Part shown: piece by piece, positions 48,261-59,430 of the stretch
How the letters are laid out: every line of letters begins with the position of its first letter
How positions within the stretch are numbered: position 1 is the first letter of the stretch
Assembly (NCBI RefSeq): GCF_021130785.1
Contig: NC_060214.1
Coordinates: 106,614,001-106,678,000 of the forward strand
DNA: 64,000 nucleotides
From: Homalodisca vitripennis
Taxonomy: Eukaryota > Arthropoda > Insecta > Hemiptera > Cicadellidae
Direction: 5' to 3'
Program-made: the position numbers and the translations under genes
The notes under the pieces: model-generated
Told to the model about the DNA's origin: nothing
What the model saw: only the letters and a program-made list of their open reading frames with translations
Database searches by the model: none

Positions 48261-48849
48261 ACTGACACACGCTAGCGCACAATGACACACATTTATACTA
48301 CGTTATGTCGAAAGTTAAGTTTATATTTGTTTTTTTACCTATATATTGATGTTATAATTTGTTCAGTTCTGTCCCTTCCAACCTCCAGTAACCATGTATT
48401 AACTTTCTTTTTATATGTCCGTGCTTGTATAAAACGTTGTTGTGCTGTAGGTCTTCAGGTATATTTCTGTATAAATAGTGGGCTATAATGAACGGATTAG
48501 TGGTCGAGTAAGTTCTTAAAAGTCTTGGTATACGTATTCCAACATTGTCCGCATTTCTAGTGTTGTAGTCATGAGTTATTTCGTCGAAGATTTCGTCGAA
48601 ACCGGTTGTGTATATGCATCAACAATTTTCTAACAAATAACTGTCGTATGTCAAAAACTTTTAAGTTGTCGAAAACAGCATCTGTAGGGTATCGCCTATT
48701 TACTCTTTAGAGCTGCTTTAACTATTGCCTTTTGTGTAACTAATAACGGTTGTAGAATTGTTTTGTACGCACCACCATATGCTATCAGTCCATTTTTCTA
48801 AAATAGAACTGTACATTACGCACAATAGGCCATTCTAATTTCCTTTAAA

Positions 48850-49542
48850 TTTAAGAAGTGACTAATTTGTCTAAATGCATAAATAAATTTTCTAAGTTTT
48901 TTATTTAAAATAATGTATATGTTCTGTCCAGCTTAACTTGCGATCAAAAAATACACCCAGATATTTATAACTCGTCACACTTTCAATTTCCTCACAATTA
49001 CACGTTGTGTTGGCGAAATTTCCACAACTATGCAGTTTAATGTTTTGGATAGGTATGTCTCCTCTGTCTCTTAATGATATCGGCAGGAATTTTGTTTTTG
49101 GAACATTAAGTGTGAGTAGGTTGTGGGTCTAGCCATTTTTTAACAGACTCAATATCTTTGGTGGCCTTGCCCCTCACTTCCTCCCAACTCTTACCATCAA
49201 AGAATATCGCTGTATCATCGGCAAAGAGATAAAGCTTACCCGTTATATTTATTTTGGCAAGGTTATTCGCGTATATGAGGAATAATGTGGGGCCGAGCGT
49301 ACTCCCTTGAATGACGCCGTAATCTATGGTGGTTTCCCTACTATTAACGCCATTAATTGTACACAAAACTGCTTCCTATTTTCTAGATAAGATTTAAACC
49401 AATTTAATGAATTTCCTTTAACGCCAATTAACTCTAACTTACTTAGCAAGTTTGACCCTATCTACCCGAATCAAACACCTTTGCGAGATCCAGAAACACC
49501 AACAGACAACGCCTGTTGCTACTAACAGCCTCGTTGATATCT
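48850..49542 (-). pseudogene. LINE reverse transcriptase, C-terminal part (frameshifted)
   Basis: Continuation of the RT on the minus strand. The frame at 49106-49366 has GVIQGSTLGPTLFLIYANNL (domain 4/5) and the catalytic FADDTAIF. Another frame, about 48850-49105, has LNVPKTKFLP and KYLGVFFDRKLSW, the conserved end of RT in this group. A frame change lies between 49367 and 49542, and another near 49105. The active-site FADD is intact; the preceding block reads YANN where D is usual at the last position (YINDL in relatives). Confidence 0.85.
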
Positions 49543-51276
49543 TTATTCAAAACAAAAAAGTGCATCTGCAGTGTTTCTAGATTTTCTGAAACCATACTGC
49601 GAGTCTGTTAAAATATTATTAATATTTAAATATTCAGTTAACTGTTCGTTTACTATCTTCTCAATTACCTTAGTGAAAACGCTCAATAATGATATAGGCC
49701 TGTAGTTAGATTTGATTGCAAATTCATTTGATTTATAAATTGGTACCACTTTAGCAATTTTGAACGCGTTGGGGAATTTTCCAGAGCGGATGCTTTCGTT
49801 TATAATATGTAGAAGCGGTTTCCCCAATACATTTAAATTGTCTTTTAAAAAAGAAGCAGATATTCCGTCATAGCCCGGAGCTGAGCCACCACGTAGTTGG
49901 TTGACGTGCCGTTGTAAGTCATCCTCCGTGACAGTGTGCAGTGTAAAGGTCGAGTAAGTCACATAGTCAGTGTCGTCTACTACAGGTGGGCCGCTTGAAT
50001 CAATCGCATTCGCCAGATTAGAACCGACTTGAGAAAAATATTGATTAAATTCTTCTGCTACCTTTAACTTAATGTCTCCAGATCCTACTGTTTGATTAGT
50101 TGTAAAATGTTCCAATGGAAATATATCTTTTTTGTTTGTTCTACCAGCAAGTTCGTTGACAGTTTTCCAAAAGCTTTTTGGATCATACTTTGCTTCGTTG
50201 AGTTTTTCTCTATAGTATTGAATTTTAACATTTTTAATAATACTATTCAACCTATTTCTATATCGTAAGTAAACAAATTTTATATTATTGTTAAAAGGTT
50301 GAGATTTAACTAACTTACTAAGCTTTTCTCGTCTTCTTATAGATCGTACTATTCCTTCAGTAATCCAGGGTTTTATAGGTCTTAAAAAAACAGGTTTTAC
50401 TTTCATGGATTTTTTTGATTTCTCTAAACAAACACTTATAATTCCAAAAAATCTGTTGGTAGCGGTATTCAAATCGGAAGCTTCCGTAACACCTGCCCAA
50501 TTGCTGTTATTTATCTCTGCGGTTAGTTGTTTTTTATCTATATAAGTACTACTGTTAAGTGTCCTGCTAGCATTGCTTCTATTAAATTTTACTTCTAAAA
50601 ACACTGCATAATGGTCTGTTATGTCTGTTTCGATCACTCCAGTCTGTACATTTGTGAAATTATCGTGATGTATGAAGACGTGGTCGATGCAGGTTTTACT
50701 CTCTCCCACTACTCTTGTTGGTTTGTCAATCCCACACATAAACCCAGCGTCATACAACACATCCAGGTAGCGTTCAGTCTTGTTGTCAGTAAGTATCAAG
50801 TTAGCATTAACATCCCCCACTAGTATATACGTCTTGTTATTAATCATGTCCCCATAGTAGTTGTTTAGTGCTGTAGTAAAATTGTCAAGGTCACTATCGT
50901 GGGTTCTGTACACTGTAAGTAGGTTGCAATGTTTATTTAGATAAGTAAAGTCTAGACTCATGCCGTACACATCTCCAAGCTCTACCTCTCTCACAGACAC
51001 ACTCACTCTCTCACTCACATACACCAATACGCCATCATTTTTGTTTTTCACTTTAGAACTTGAATAAACGTAATATCCCTCTAACTGAATCCCCAACCCT
51101 GTTCCGCCAAGCCATGTCTCCCCTAAAATTATAAAATCAAACTGTGTTTTAATTTGGTTTAAGTGTATTAATAGTGAATCAAAATTTTTATTGTAGCTTC
51201 TGATATTAAGATAAAAAAACCTTAAAACTTTGTTCCTCTGAGGAAAACACCAGATCAATATTTTGAAATTTTTCAA
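49543..51276 (-). pseudogene. LINE endonuclease and reverse transcriptase, N-terminal part
   Basis: A 577-codon frame. Residues about 18-230 form an apurinic-type endonuclease (exonuclease-endonuclease-phosphatase fold): N24 in FYLNIRS, E53 in LGETWLGG, D155/N157 in VGDVNAN, D198-H199 in IDHVF, D221-H222 in DHYAVF. It nicks target DNA to prime reverse transcription. After a linker, RT begins near 500 with IAKVVPIYKSN, NYRPISLLSVFTKVIEKIV and YGFRKSRNTADAL. The frame then stops inside the RT fingers/palm, and the rest lies in other frames downstream. All endonuclease catalytic residues seen are present. The start methionine is the first in frame; a true start further upstream cannot be excluded. 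Confidence 0.92.
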
Positions 51277-51440
51277 CAGAACAAAAATTTACTTTTCTAT
51301 ACTCTTCAACCTCAAGGTCAAAATTGTTCATTTATTAATAAAAATAATTAAGAAAAAATGGGAGAAATTTAAAAAATGTTTCAATAAACAGAAATATAAA
51401 ATAAAAGAATCATTTTCAACCCACCCGCCCTGTTCTAGCT

Positions 51441-52800
51441 CTTATATTATCTATGTACATGTTTTATTTTAAACTGAAATGTAAACTTAATTTTAATTTA
51501 AAATACATAAATGAAAATTAACTTGTTTTCCCTCATCAGATTGTTAGACATATTGATAGGAATTTATTAAGAACAAACAAAGTAGGTATCCTATAAAAAT
51601 AAGATGCTAAGAAATTTAAGTTGTGCATATAAGTTTATAGGGTATGTTAAATAGAGACGTTACAGTAAATAATCCAATTAACATGAAATTAATAGTTACT
51701 GAATTGTTAAATGCTTGTACTGAGGTAACCATATTATACACTAGGACTTACGAAATAATCAGATTGTGGCCCTACATATTTATTACTATAATAATTAATA
51801 TAGGCAATAGTTTCCTTTCAGTGATAATAAACATAATAATGTTTATAAAACAAAACATTAAATAAAATAAGTAAAGTAAATAAATATAGTAAGTTATGAC
51901 TTTGACTTTAGGTAACTATTATATGGTTACATAAAATAAGAATACAGTAAACTTAATAAACAATGGGCAAGATTAAATACACAGTTCCTTTATTAGTATA
52001 GTTTGTAAAAAGAATTATGTACAAAAGAAGTGAAAATAAATTATTCTTATTCTTAGTAATCAAATCATACTAAGAATGAAAAACATAACTGTACAAACAA
52101 CTCCTATTACACTAATAATGATGAAAATAAATAAATGTAACCTTTTAAACTAATTTGTATAAATCTTATAACTTTAGCTTAGTTTAACAAACACCATTGT
52201 AAAGTAAATAAAACTGATGTACTAAAAATCCTATTTTAACTAGATATGTAAATTGTTAGTAGCATCCTATCCTTAAATACAGGTTTTGGTTCTTTTCAAA
52301 TTTGGGATAACTGCTACTTGAATTGGTATGTATTCAACCAATAATATATTCTATTTTTAGCTGACAGTTTTTTTACCAGTTTTAATAATAATTTTTTTAA
52401 CGTAAACATTTTTTAGTAGATAACGTTCCAACAATAGTAGAAAAAACACGTTAACTGATGTTTAAAATTTCTTTTTTAAATTTCCTCTTAGATTTGTTTT
52501 TCTGCCAGAAAAAAATATGGTTTTATTTAATAATTAAACTCTGAACCATAACACTGGTTTTGCTGTGTATTTAAAATAGTTTGTTTTATATACGTTAACA
52601 TATATAAATATAAAAAAAAACCATTTTTCAACCTTTAGTCACCCCCTTTGAAGGTTTTAAAAATAGTTACACATATATATTTATATTCGTTTTAAGTTAG
52701 GTCACGTTTGACCTTTAAAAATTTGGATATTGTTTTTTATAATTGGTTTCTATTCAAATTTACTCCAGTAACTTTCTAAACATATCTTACTTTTTAAATC
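51441..52800. other. Gene-free, very AT-rich stretch
   Basis: No coding frame longer than 73 codons and no repeat end recognised. Homopolymer and TTTA-type low-complexity words are common. Confidence 0.5.
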
Positions 52801-52809
52801 TATGGAGGT

Positions 52810-53085
52810 CCATATGCTGCCTTAAGGTGTGTTCGAGCCATCATACGCCGGTGCGGTGTCATCAGGTGCCGTGTTGCTGTCCTGAGATGTTGTCCGTGGT
52901 ATACCCGGTAGAAATACATAATATAGAGAGATAGAGAGATCAAATTGCAGTTGTCCGAGACTTCGCACGGAAAACAGTACATTATATTCACGTATTCTTT
53001 TTCTATCACATTCTAAATACTCCTGAGATAATTGAAAGTTCCTTCGTGAGCCTCTTGGCCGCATTATGAAGGTATGTACCATATT
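52810..53085 (-). mobile_element. Helitron-like fragment, minus strand
   Basis: The minus strand of 52935-53082 matches 38964-39105 inside the complete Helitron, both as DNA and as an aligned reading frame (VHTFI, RPRGSR, LECDRKRI, EYNVLFS). It then runs CGTGCGAAGTCTCGGACAAC, a decayed form of the terminal GCGTGCGAAGCCG word. No ends are identified. Confidence 0.55.
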
Positions 53086-53779
53086 TCCTGCCTCTGTCTT
53101 TCATGGTTTTTGCTTGGTGTTTTAAGAGTTATTCAGTACAATTAATTTCTATGGATGAATCTCGATAAATTAATTTGGTTACAAAGAATAAAATTCGGTT
53201 TGTTACTATTTATTTTCTGTTTAAGATATTTCCAGTATTATGGTGGTTTTCCTTGTGCTCCGATCAAGAAAATGTACCAACGAAAACCAATTTCGATCAT
53301 AAAGCGTCTTCTTTCGGCTCTTTCATTTACCTTCGATCTAACCAAATTCGATTACCTTATGTGCAAACATTCACGGTTTTGTACAGCGAGGTGGTTTTTG
53401 TAACAGTGTTTAATAGTATTTTCATTGCATTAGATAGTTTATTTATCATTGGTGCAATCTAAACTTAAAATTAGGTACGTAATAACTTAGTCTATGCAAT
53501 CTGCATTACACTACTGATCAAGCACTTTACAATAATAATTTTCTTAATTTTAAATGTAAACAAAGTTTCTGCCTCTTTGATGTACTTCAGTTGAAATAAT
53601 TAACAGCTGTTAATTATCAGTTTACTTGTCGTAATTATACTGTATTACGTGTCGTAGCGCAGTCTACCAAATCGAAGGTAAAACATTCCAAAATCAACAA
53701 CAATTTATAAATAAAATATTAATTAAAACAGCAATTTACATTGGACAGAGTTTTAAATCCAAACTATTCTAAAATCACC

Positions 53780-53882
53780 TTCAATACACACCAAAAATGT
53801 CGTCAAAATCGGTCCAGTCGTCTAGGAGGAGTTCAGTGACATACAAACGCACACAATAAATATATAATTATATACATATAAA
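53780..53882 (+). repeat. Probable LINE 3'-end fragment
   Basis: AAATGTCGTCAAAATCGGTC, CAGTCGTCTAGGAGG, GACATACAAACGCACAC, then an AT-rich simple tail. The order (query-like AAATCGGTCCAG, then AAACACAC and a short-repeat tail) is typical of RTE-type LINE 3' ends in arthropods. Only the end is present. Confidence 0.4.
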
Positions 53883-53962
53883 GATAAACACAATGAGATT
53901 AGATATTAATTTTTGAATACTTTAGAGAGACAACACGTTTAAAAAATATCACTAATGTGTAA

Positions 53963-54125
53963 GCCTGGAGTGCCGAGACTTTTACAAATGTTTGATGATT
54001 CAACGTCGCCGCCGCAGGGTGACATTTAATGGAATCAAATGTCCCCCTCAGCTCTCTCTAAATCACTGGAACACCAGAGGCAGTTTGTTAAGCGGTTTAG
54101 CACTGCTCAGTCAATTCAGTCTGTA
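53963..54125 (+). repeat. Dispersed repeat R2, copy 3 (end only)
   Basis: GGAGTGCCGAGACTTTTACA, AATGGAATCAAATGTCCCCC, CACTGGAACACCAGAGGCAG: the conserved end of the family at 20700 and 22180. It shows that the family is dispersed, not only locally duplicated. Confidence 0.7.
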
Positions 54126-56035
54126 TGGAAGATATAGATTTTGAAGGGGTTATTGTTACCAGGATGTTCTTAACTAAACTTGTATTTCATTTAAATTCCA
54201 GGGTGTTTGTGTATTTATGTATGTATGAGACTATTATGATGTCATACTTGTGAACACAATAACTAACTTGTAATTGATTCAAACTGAACTTGGTACGCGC
54301 ATGTGGAACTTACACATACGTTGGATAAGATCATTAACTATACCGAGCAAAAAATTTTTCAAGATGGTGGTCGTTAGCATGTATGCAAATGTTTACCTGG
54401 ACTACTTACAATACACAACTTCAATCAAAATTTGCATATACTGTATAACATAGTGGATATACGAGTGGACGCAATAAATTTCAAAAAGTTATTCAAACTT
54501 GACACGAAGACGTGTGCTTACGCTTTGGATCATTTTACCAACCAATATACCTGTCAATAAACGATTCAAGATGGCGACCTCTCAATTAAGCTAATGTAAA
54601 ATATTTTACTTCACAGATCAGAAATAATGTATTTCGAGATGCAGATTTCACATATTTTAAAGAGGAATAATTGTTATACACAATGTATAACAAAAGGTTT
54701 TGAAATCTATCATTTATATAAATTTTTTCTAAGGATTTTATTTTGATGTTTTGTCTATTTTTTGATGATTGCTATATACACTGTTGAGTATCATACGTTA
54801 CAGTCTATAAAAGTGAATAAAGTCAAAAAGCTATATCTAATTTACTGCATGAACCAATTTTTAATTTTCCATCACAGTATATAATCGATTGTATAAATCA
54901 ATAGAGTGTACACATATTTAGCGTTATGTAACCTATCTAAATTTGATACATAGAGAACATTAGACAGATACATAGAAATGGTTATGAATCTACTGATGTG
55001 CTTACAATTAACACGTCAAACAATAAAGAGTCGTTATACCTCAATTGTGTAAATTAACAGTTTAAAATAATAATGATAATGAATCTCCTCCCTCCATTGC
55101 TGATTTGATGACAGCCAGAGATTAAATCTAAGATTCAAATTTCTTAATGGATAATTTAATGGAAAATATTTTATTGGTCTCTCAGTGAATGGAACCCACG
55201 ATTTCTCGGTCAGAGAACCAATTTATTAAGACCAATGGGTGTATTTTTATCAGTGCACCATATATTTTAAGAGAATACTCGTTAAAAATTGTTTGTTAAT
55301 TTCTTCGGGACTCGAACCTTCGACTTCTAAGTTAGAAAGCCAATCGCAACAGACATAAAATACAAAATCATCGTCCATTTACAATTTTCAAGATTGACTA
55401 AATGTGTCACTTCAAGAGCTCGCAAAAGAAAACAAATTGGAGATATTGTAGTACGATAAGTAATATTAGGGCGTTTGTAAAATATCTTTAAGAGGCAATC
55501 GAAAAATCGTAAAAGCGTATTAAAATTTCTATCAACATAAATTGAAATGAGGGATAATAACAGGAACAATATTTTCAATAGTATGGTTGATGGTCCTATT
55601 AACACTGACAACCGTTTAGCCGACATAAAATGCACGTTCAGCTAATGTCAACGGTCATCTCGTTCTGTGCAACACCTGCAGCTCTGGTGGTCATTTTACT
55701 CCACCTACTAACATTGACATGATTGCGTAGCTATGAGTCGTGAATTCACTGAAGTCAAAATGTGCTGTCCAGACTTAACTAGATTTCCGCACTCTTAAGA
55801 TGCCCAATCTAGAACAAGTGAGATCATGTTATTGGCCTCACAGTAAACGTTTTTTGACCATTCACCTTCGCTGCATGCAAACCATTAAACGCTGAAACTC
55901 AACTGTGGATTATCAATGACAAACAGATCTTCGCTTCGATTACAGACTATGATGATTTGATGGACATTTCTTCAGTATCGTTCCTGTGCCGCACAGTCAA
56001 GTCTGCATCCATCGTGTAAAATGCAGCATCAATAT
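54126..56035. other. Gene-free stretch
   Basis: No supported gene. 54280-54590 has two CAAGATGGnGnC words and resembles an unclassified repeat. 55300-55355 holds a partial tRNA-like sequence (see separate entry). 55630-56030 is less AT-rich, but its frames are short and unrecognised. Confidence 0.4.
55303..55355 (-). repeat. Partial tRNA-like sequence
   Basis: On the minus strand GGCTTTCTAACTTAGAAGTC followed by GAAGGTTCGAGTCCCG: an anticodon-arm-like stem and a good B box. The 5' half is not tRNA-like. Probably a SINE remnant. Confidence 0.35.
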
Positions 56036-56645
56036 TTTTATGTACCTTTATATGACCACTATGAGTTTGGTGGAAACATCAAGATCTTCTATGTAATCGC
56101 TATGAGTCTGGTGGAAACACCAATATGTTCTATGTAATCACTATAAGTCCTGGTAATCACTATGTAAAGTCTGGTGGAAACATCAAGATGTTATATGTAC
56201 TCACTATGAGTCTGGTGGAAACATCAAGATGTTATATGTAATCACTATGAGTCTGGTGGAAACATCAAGATGTTGTATGTAATCACTATGAGTCTGGTGG
56301 AAACATAAAGATGTTGTATGTAATCACTATGAGTCTGGTTGAAACATCAAAATGTTCTATACAATCACTATGAGTCTGGTGGAAACATAAAGATGTTGTA
56401 TGTAATCACTATGAGTCAGGTTGAAACATCAAAATGTTATATGTAATCACTATGAGTCTAGTGGAAACATCAAGATGTTATATATAATCAACATGAGTTT
56501 GGTGGAAACATCAAGATGTTCAATGTAATCACTATAAGTCAGTGAAAACATTAAGATGTTCCATACGATCACTTAAGTTTGGTGAAAGCATTAAGAAGTT
56601 ACATTCGACCACTATGACTTCGGTGGAAGCATCAATATGTACTAT
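56036..56645 (+). repeat. 41-bp minisatellite, about 15 units
   Basis: Head-to-tail units typified by AATCACTATGAGTCTGGTGG plus AAACATCAAGATGTTATATGT. Central units are near identical and end units are diverged (GACCACTATGACTTCGG). One unit near 56140-56170 is partly deleted. It is unrelated to the 35-bp array. Confidence 0.93.
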
Positions 56646-57529
56646 GCTACAACTGTAGTTACAACTCTATCACGTAAGCCACAATCTCCGTCACAAGGCT
56701 GTTTTCCTCACCGCATTGTGATCATGACAAATGTACAAGGCAAGTTGTCGCTTCGTGATCCGCTCGAAAATACACCATACTGATGATTTTGCATTCCGCT
56801 AACTATCAAACCATGTATTATAAAGAGGGATGGCTTTCTGGGAGTAAATTTATGATCTGATAAAACAGAAACATTAAAAATATTATTTAAATTGTAAATT
56901 TATTAAAATAAAATAATTAGTTCCATTTATAATAATTTATTAAAAATTAAAAAAATTTATAAATTACATTTTCATTTGAGTAAATTTTTAAATGTTTGTA
57001 AATGGGTTCTAATTTATGACGTACATTGCTTACAAATATTTGCACACTGTAAGGAAAATATAAAGCGATTGATTCTTTTTATCGATTCACTGTTAAACAG
57101 GATTTTACCTACGACTTACTTCAGGTAAACTTATTCAGAGAGCTAACTTTGTAATAAGTTTAGTCTTGGTTACAATAAAGTTTCACCCTCTTCTACTTTG
57201 TCTAACAAAGTATGACGTTGCTTATATACATAGCCTAATTAAAAGGACGAGTAGCTATTTACTTTTTGAGGCCATGTTTTTTTACTATGTCCATTGAATG
57301 AAGAAGTATCTGATGCTACTTAAGAAACTCTAAGTGGGATTTTTTGAGGTTTCTTATAAATTTATATTGAAAAAAGAAAACAAAGTTAAAGGAGTATATG
57401 ATAGCCTTTAAATTTTGTGAACAAAGTTGCATTTTGTTAATAAACGTTTACTTACATAAGCATTTAACATCATATTTCAGATTGAACAGAAATAACATTA
57501 GGCTGGTGTAATGAAAATGTCAGTCCACA
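56646..57529. other. Gene-free stretch before copy D
   Basis: 56650-56820 is moderately GC-rich; the rest is very AT-rich. No frame, RNA or repeat end is recognised. Confidence 0.45.
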
Positions 57530-58549
57530 ACGACAGAAGTCTCTTGCACAACGTTCAATCACTGGACAAGCGACTCGTGGAGTTGACATCATTAAAACTT
57601 AATTTCAGAATCACCACTACCTAACAACTTACTCAGGTCATGCTACCTCAGTTAGTTATAAAAAGGTGGCGAGAGAAAATATGAGCCCCAGCTCATTTTA
57701 TCATCTCATAAAAATTAAACGCGAAAGTTTCATTTCATTTTTGCTTAAGTAAGATGTTTTGTTTAAGATTGTTTAAGTCACAGTCATCATAGAAATTACG
57801 AGGAAAGATATGAGTCCCAGCTCATTTTATCATCTCATGTTTAGCTCTTAGTTAAAAAATAAACGGGCATGTTTTGATGTCCGAATGTTGGAAACTTCAT
57901 ACATTCAAACGTATATCAGTCTTTTAATATTGGTTTTTATGTAGCACTTCACAGCAGTTAATATTTATAATTTTAAATTTTTATTTGAAGATAATTTTAA
58001 GATCAAAGATTTTAATGGGTAAAAATGCAGGACTATTCCATGATATGAGGTTTTCAACATTCAAACTATAAACACTTATTCTTAATAAAACTGAACAAAG
58101 TGAATGAAAAGAGCAGCAATGAAGACTTTGTTCTCCCTCATTGTAATTCCCTTGTGTACTCGCCACTTGTCGCTTCAGTACTGTCTCGTGTCCTCTTTGT
58201 TTGCTTACAATCTAATACAGGTTCAACAAAGAGATTCAAATTACAGTACCGGTATCCTAAGAAGTGAAATTTTTAACGTCAACGATTCTTATTCTTTGTT
58301 TTGTTTCTTTGCTTGCTCAGTTTGTTTTACACATCAGCTAAACATAATTTATTACATATAACTGCAATACATTTAGATTGTTTCCGATAAATTTATTATT
58401 AAACTTTATTACATCATATTTAATCAAAAACGTGTTTTTACCGGAAATGTACTCGTAACATAAAATGAGCAAAAAATACCAACACGTAGTTTTTGTATTT
58501 AGAAGAGACCCATTTTCGTACCATATCCTATCGCTTTTGAGTCGTTAAC

Positions 58550-58900
58550 AGAGCCTAAGCGAAGATTATTATTCGAGGGGTTGGAAGACTTCATTTCCGT
58601 CTCTTCCCTTGGTATCTTAAGAACGAAATGACTTGAAATGTAGCATTAGGATTATTTTTTTTTAAATCAACATCGATTTTAAAGTTGGCACAACATCATG
58701 GGATTTGCCAGAGCGTTAACGAATATTTTTACATTACTCTTATGAGTAACCGTGATTGAAACGAGAAAACTGCAGAATAAATATCTAAACAAATAGACTA
58801 GAATAACATGGAATTCGTGTAACATAGTAAAACATGTAACCCATCCATGAGATATCTCGAAATAGGTTGCATCTGTAATTTTGCATACAGGATACATTCC
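58550..58900 (+). repeat. Dispersed repeat R1 (copy D)
   Basis: AGCCTAAGCGAAGATTATTA, TTCGAGGGGTTGG, CATTTCCGTCTCTTCCC, GAACGAAATGAC, then GCGTTAACGAATATTTTTAC, ATTACTCTTATGAGTAACCG and ACTGCAGAATAAATA. Both halves of R1 are here in order. Confidence 0.65.
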
Positions 58901-59364
58901 TTTTTATTGTAAACTTAGTATAAGTCGGTAAAGGATAAGTTACAAAACACGCATGCGATTTGAAAGAAGGGAAATATAATCATGTTACTATTATCCAGAA
59001 TAATATTTGTTGTTAATTTAAAATTCTACTGGCATGGATCAAACTTTACTTCTCAGAATCAACTTCCTTGAGTTTAGCAGAAGACTTTTAACGTATTGGC
59101 AGTAATTAATAAAATCAATATTACTATCCAATATTTTTAAGCAGCTTGGCTATTTAAAATTGATTCCTTTTAACATACTCTATTCAGTTTCATACTGTAA
59201 TCATATATTCTTGTTGTATGCTTACAATGAGGGAAATTTCATTTCATTCCCTAAATTTCTATCTCGCTACATTTTTGCCATGACTTTTGAAATAGGACCT
59301 GGTGGAAAAATAATGTTTCTGTTTTGGTTGATTAATGCGTTATGAATGCCATCTGTAACACCAG

Positions 59365-59430
59365 GTTCATAAATAGTGATTTTAATGCCGGTAATTGAAC
59401 CCAGATCTCTCACTGGTATGCCGGGAAATG
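59365..59430 (-). repeat. Truncated tRNA-like element (copy D)
   Basis: GGTTCATAAATAGTGATTTT, then TGCCGGTAATTGAACCCAGA and a CTCTCACTGG...GCCGGG stretch: the same family as at 24588, with the T arm recognisable and the rest decayed. Confidence 0.45.

Larger units (their letters stand above)
47614..51440 (-). mobile_element. Non-LTR retrotransposon (CR1/Jockey-group LINE)
   Basis: On the minus strand: an endonuclease/reverse-transcriptase coding region (51276 to about 48850), then a 3' UTR ending in an AATAAATAATTTTTGACTTG-type tail with two to three GACTT units at 47614-47630. Short-repeat tails instead of poly(A) are known in CR1-like insect LINEs. A large CA microsatellite (48102-48240) sits in the 3' UTR. 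The 5' end is not sharply defined. The RT is broken by a frame change near 49370-49540, so this copy is dead, but no large deletion is evident. Confidence 0.85.

Noticed and set aside
47947..48290. Cysteine/valine-rich and histidine/threonine-rich proteins
   Set aside because: Translations of the CA/GT microsatellite in several frames.
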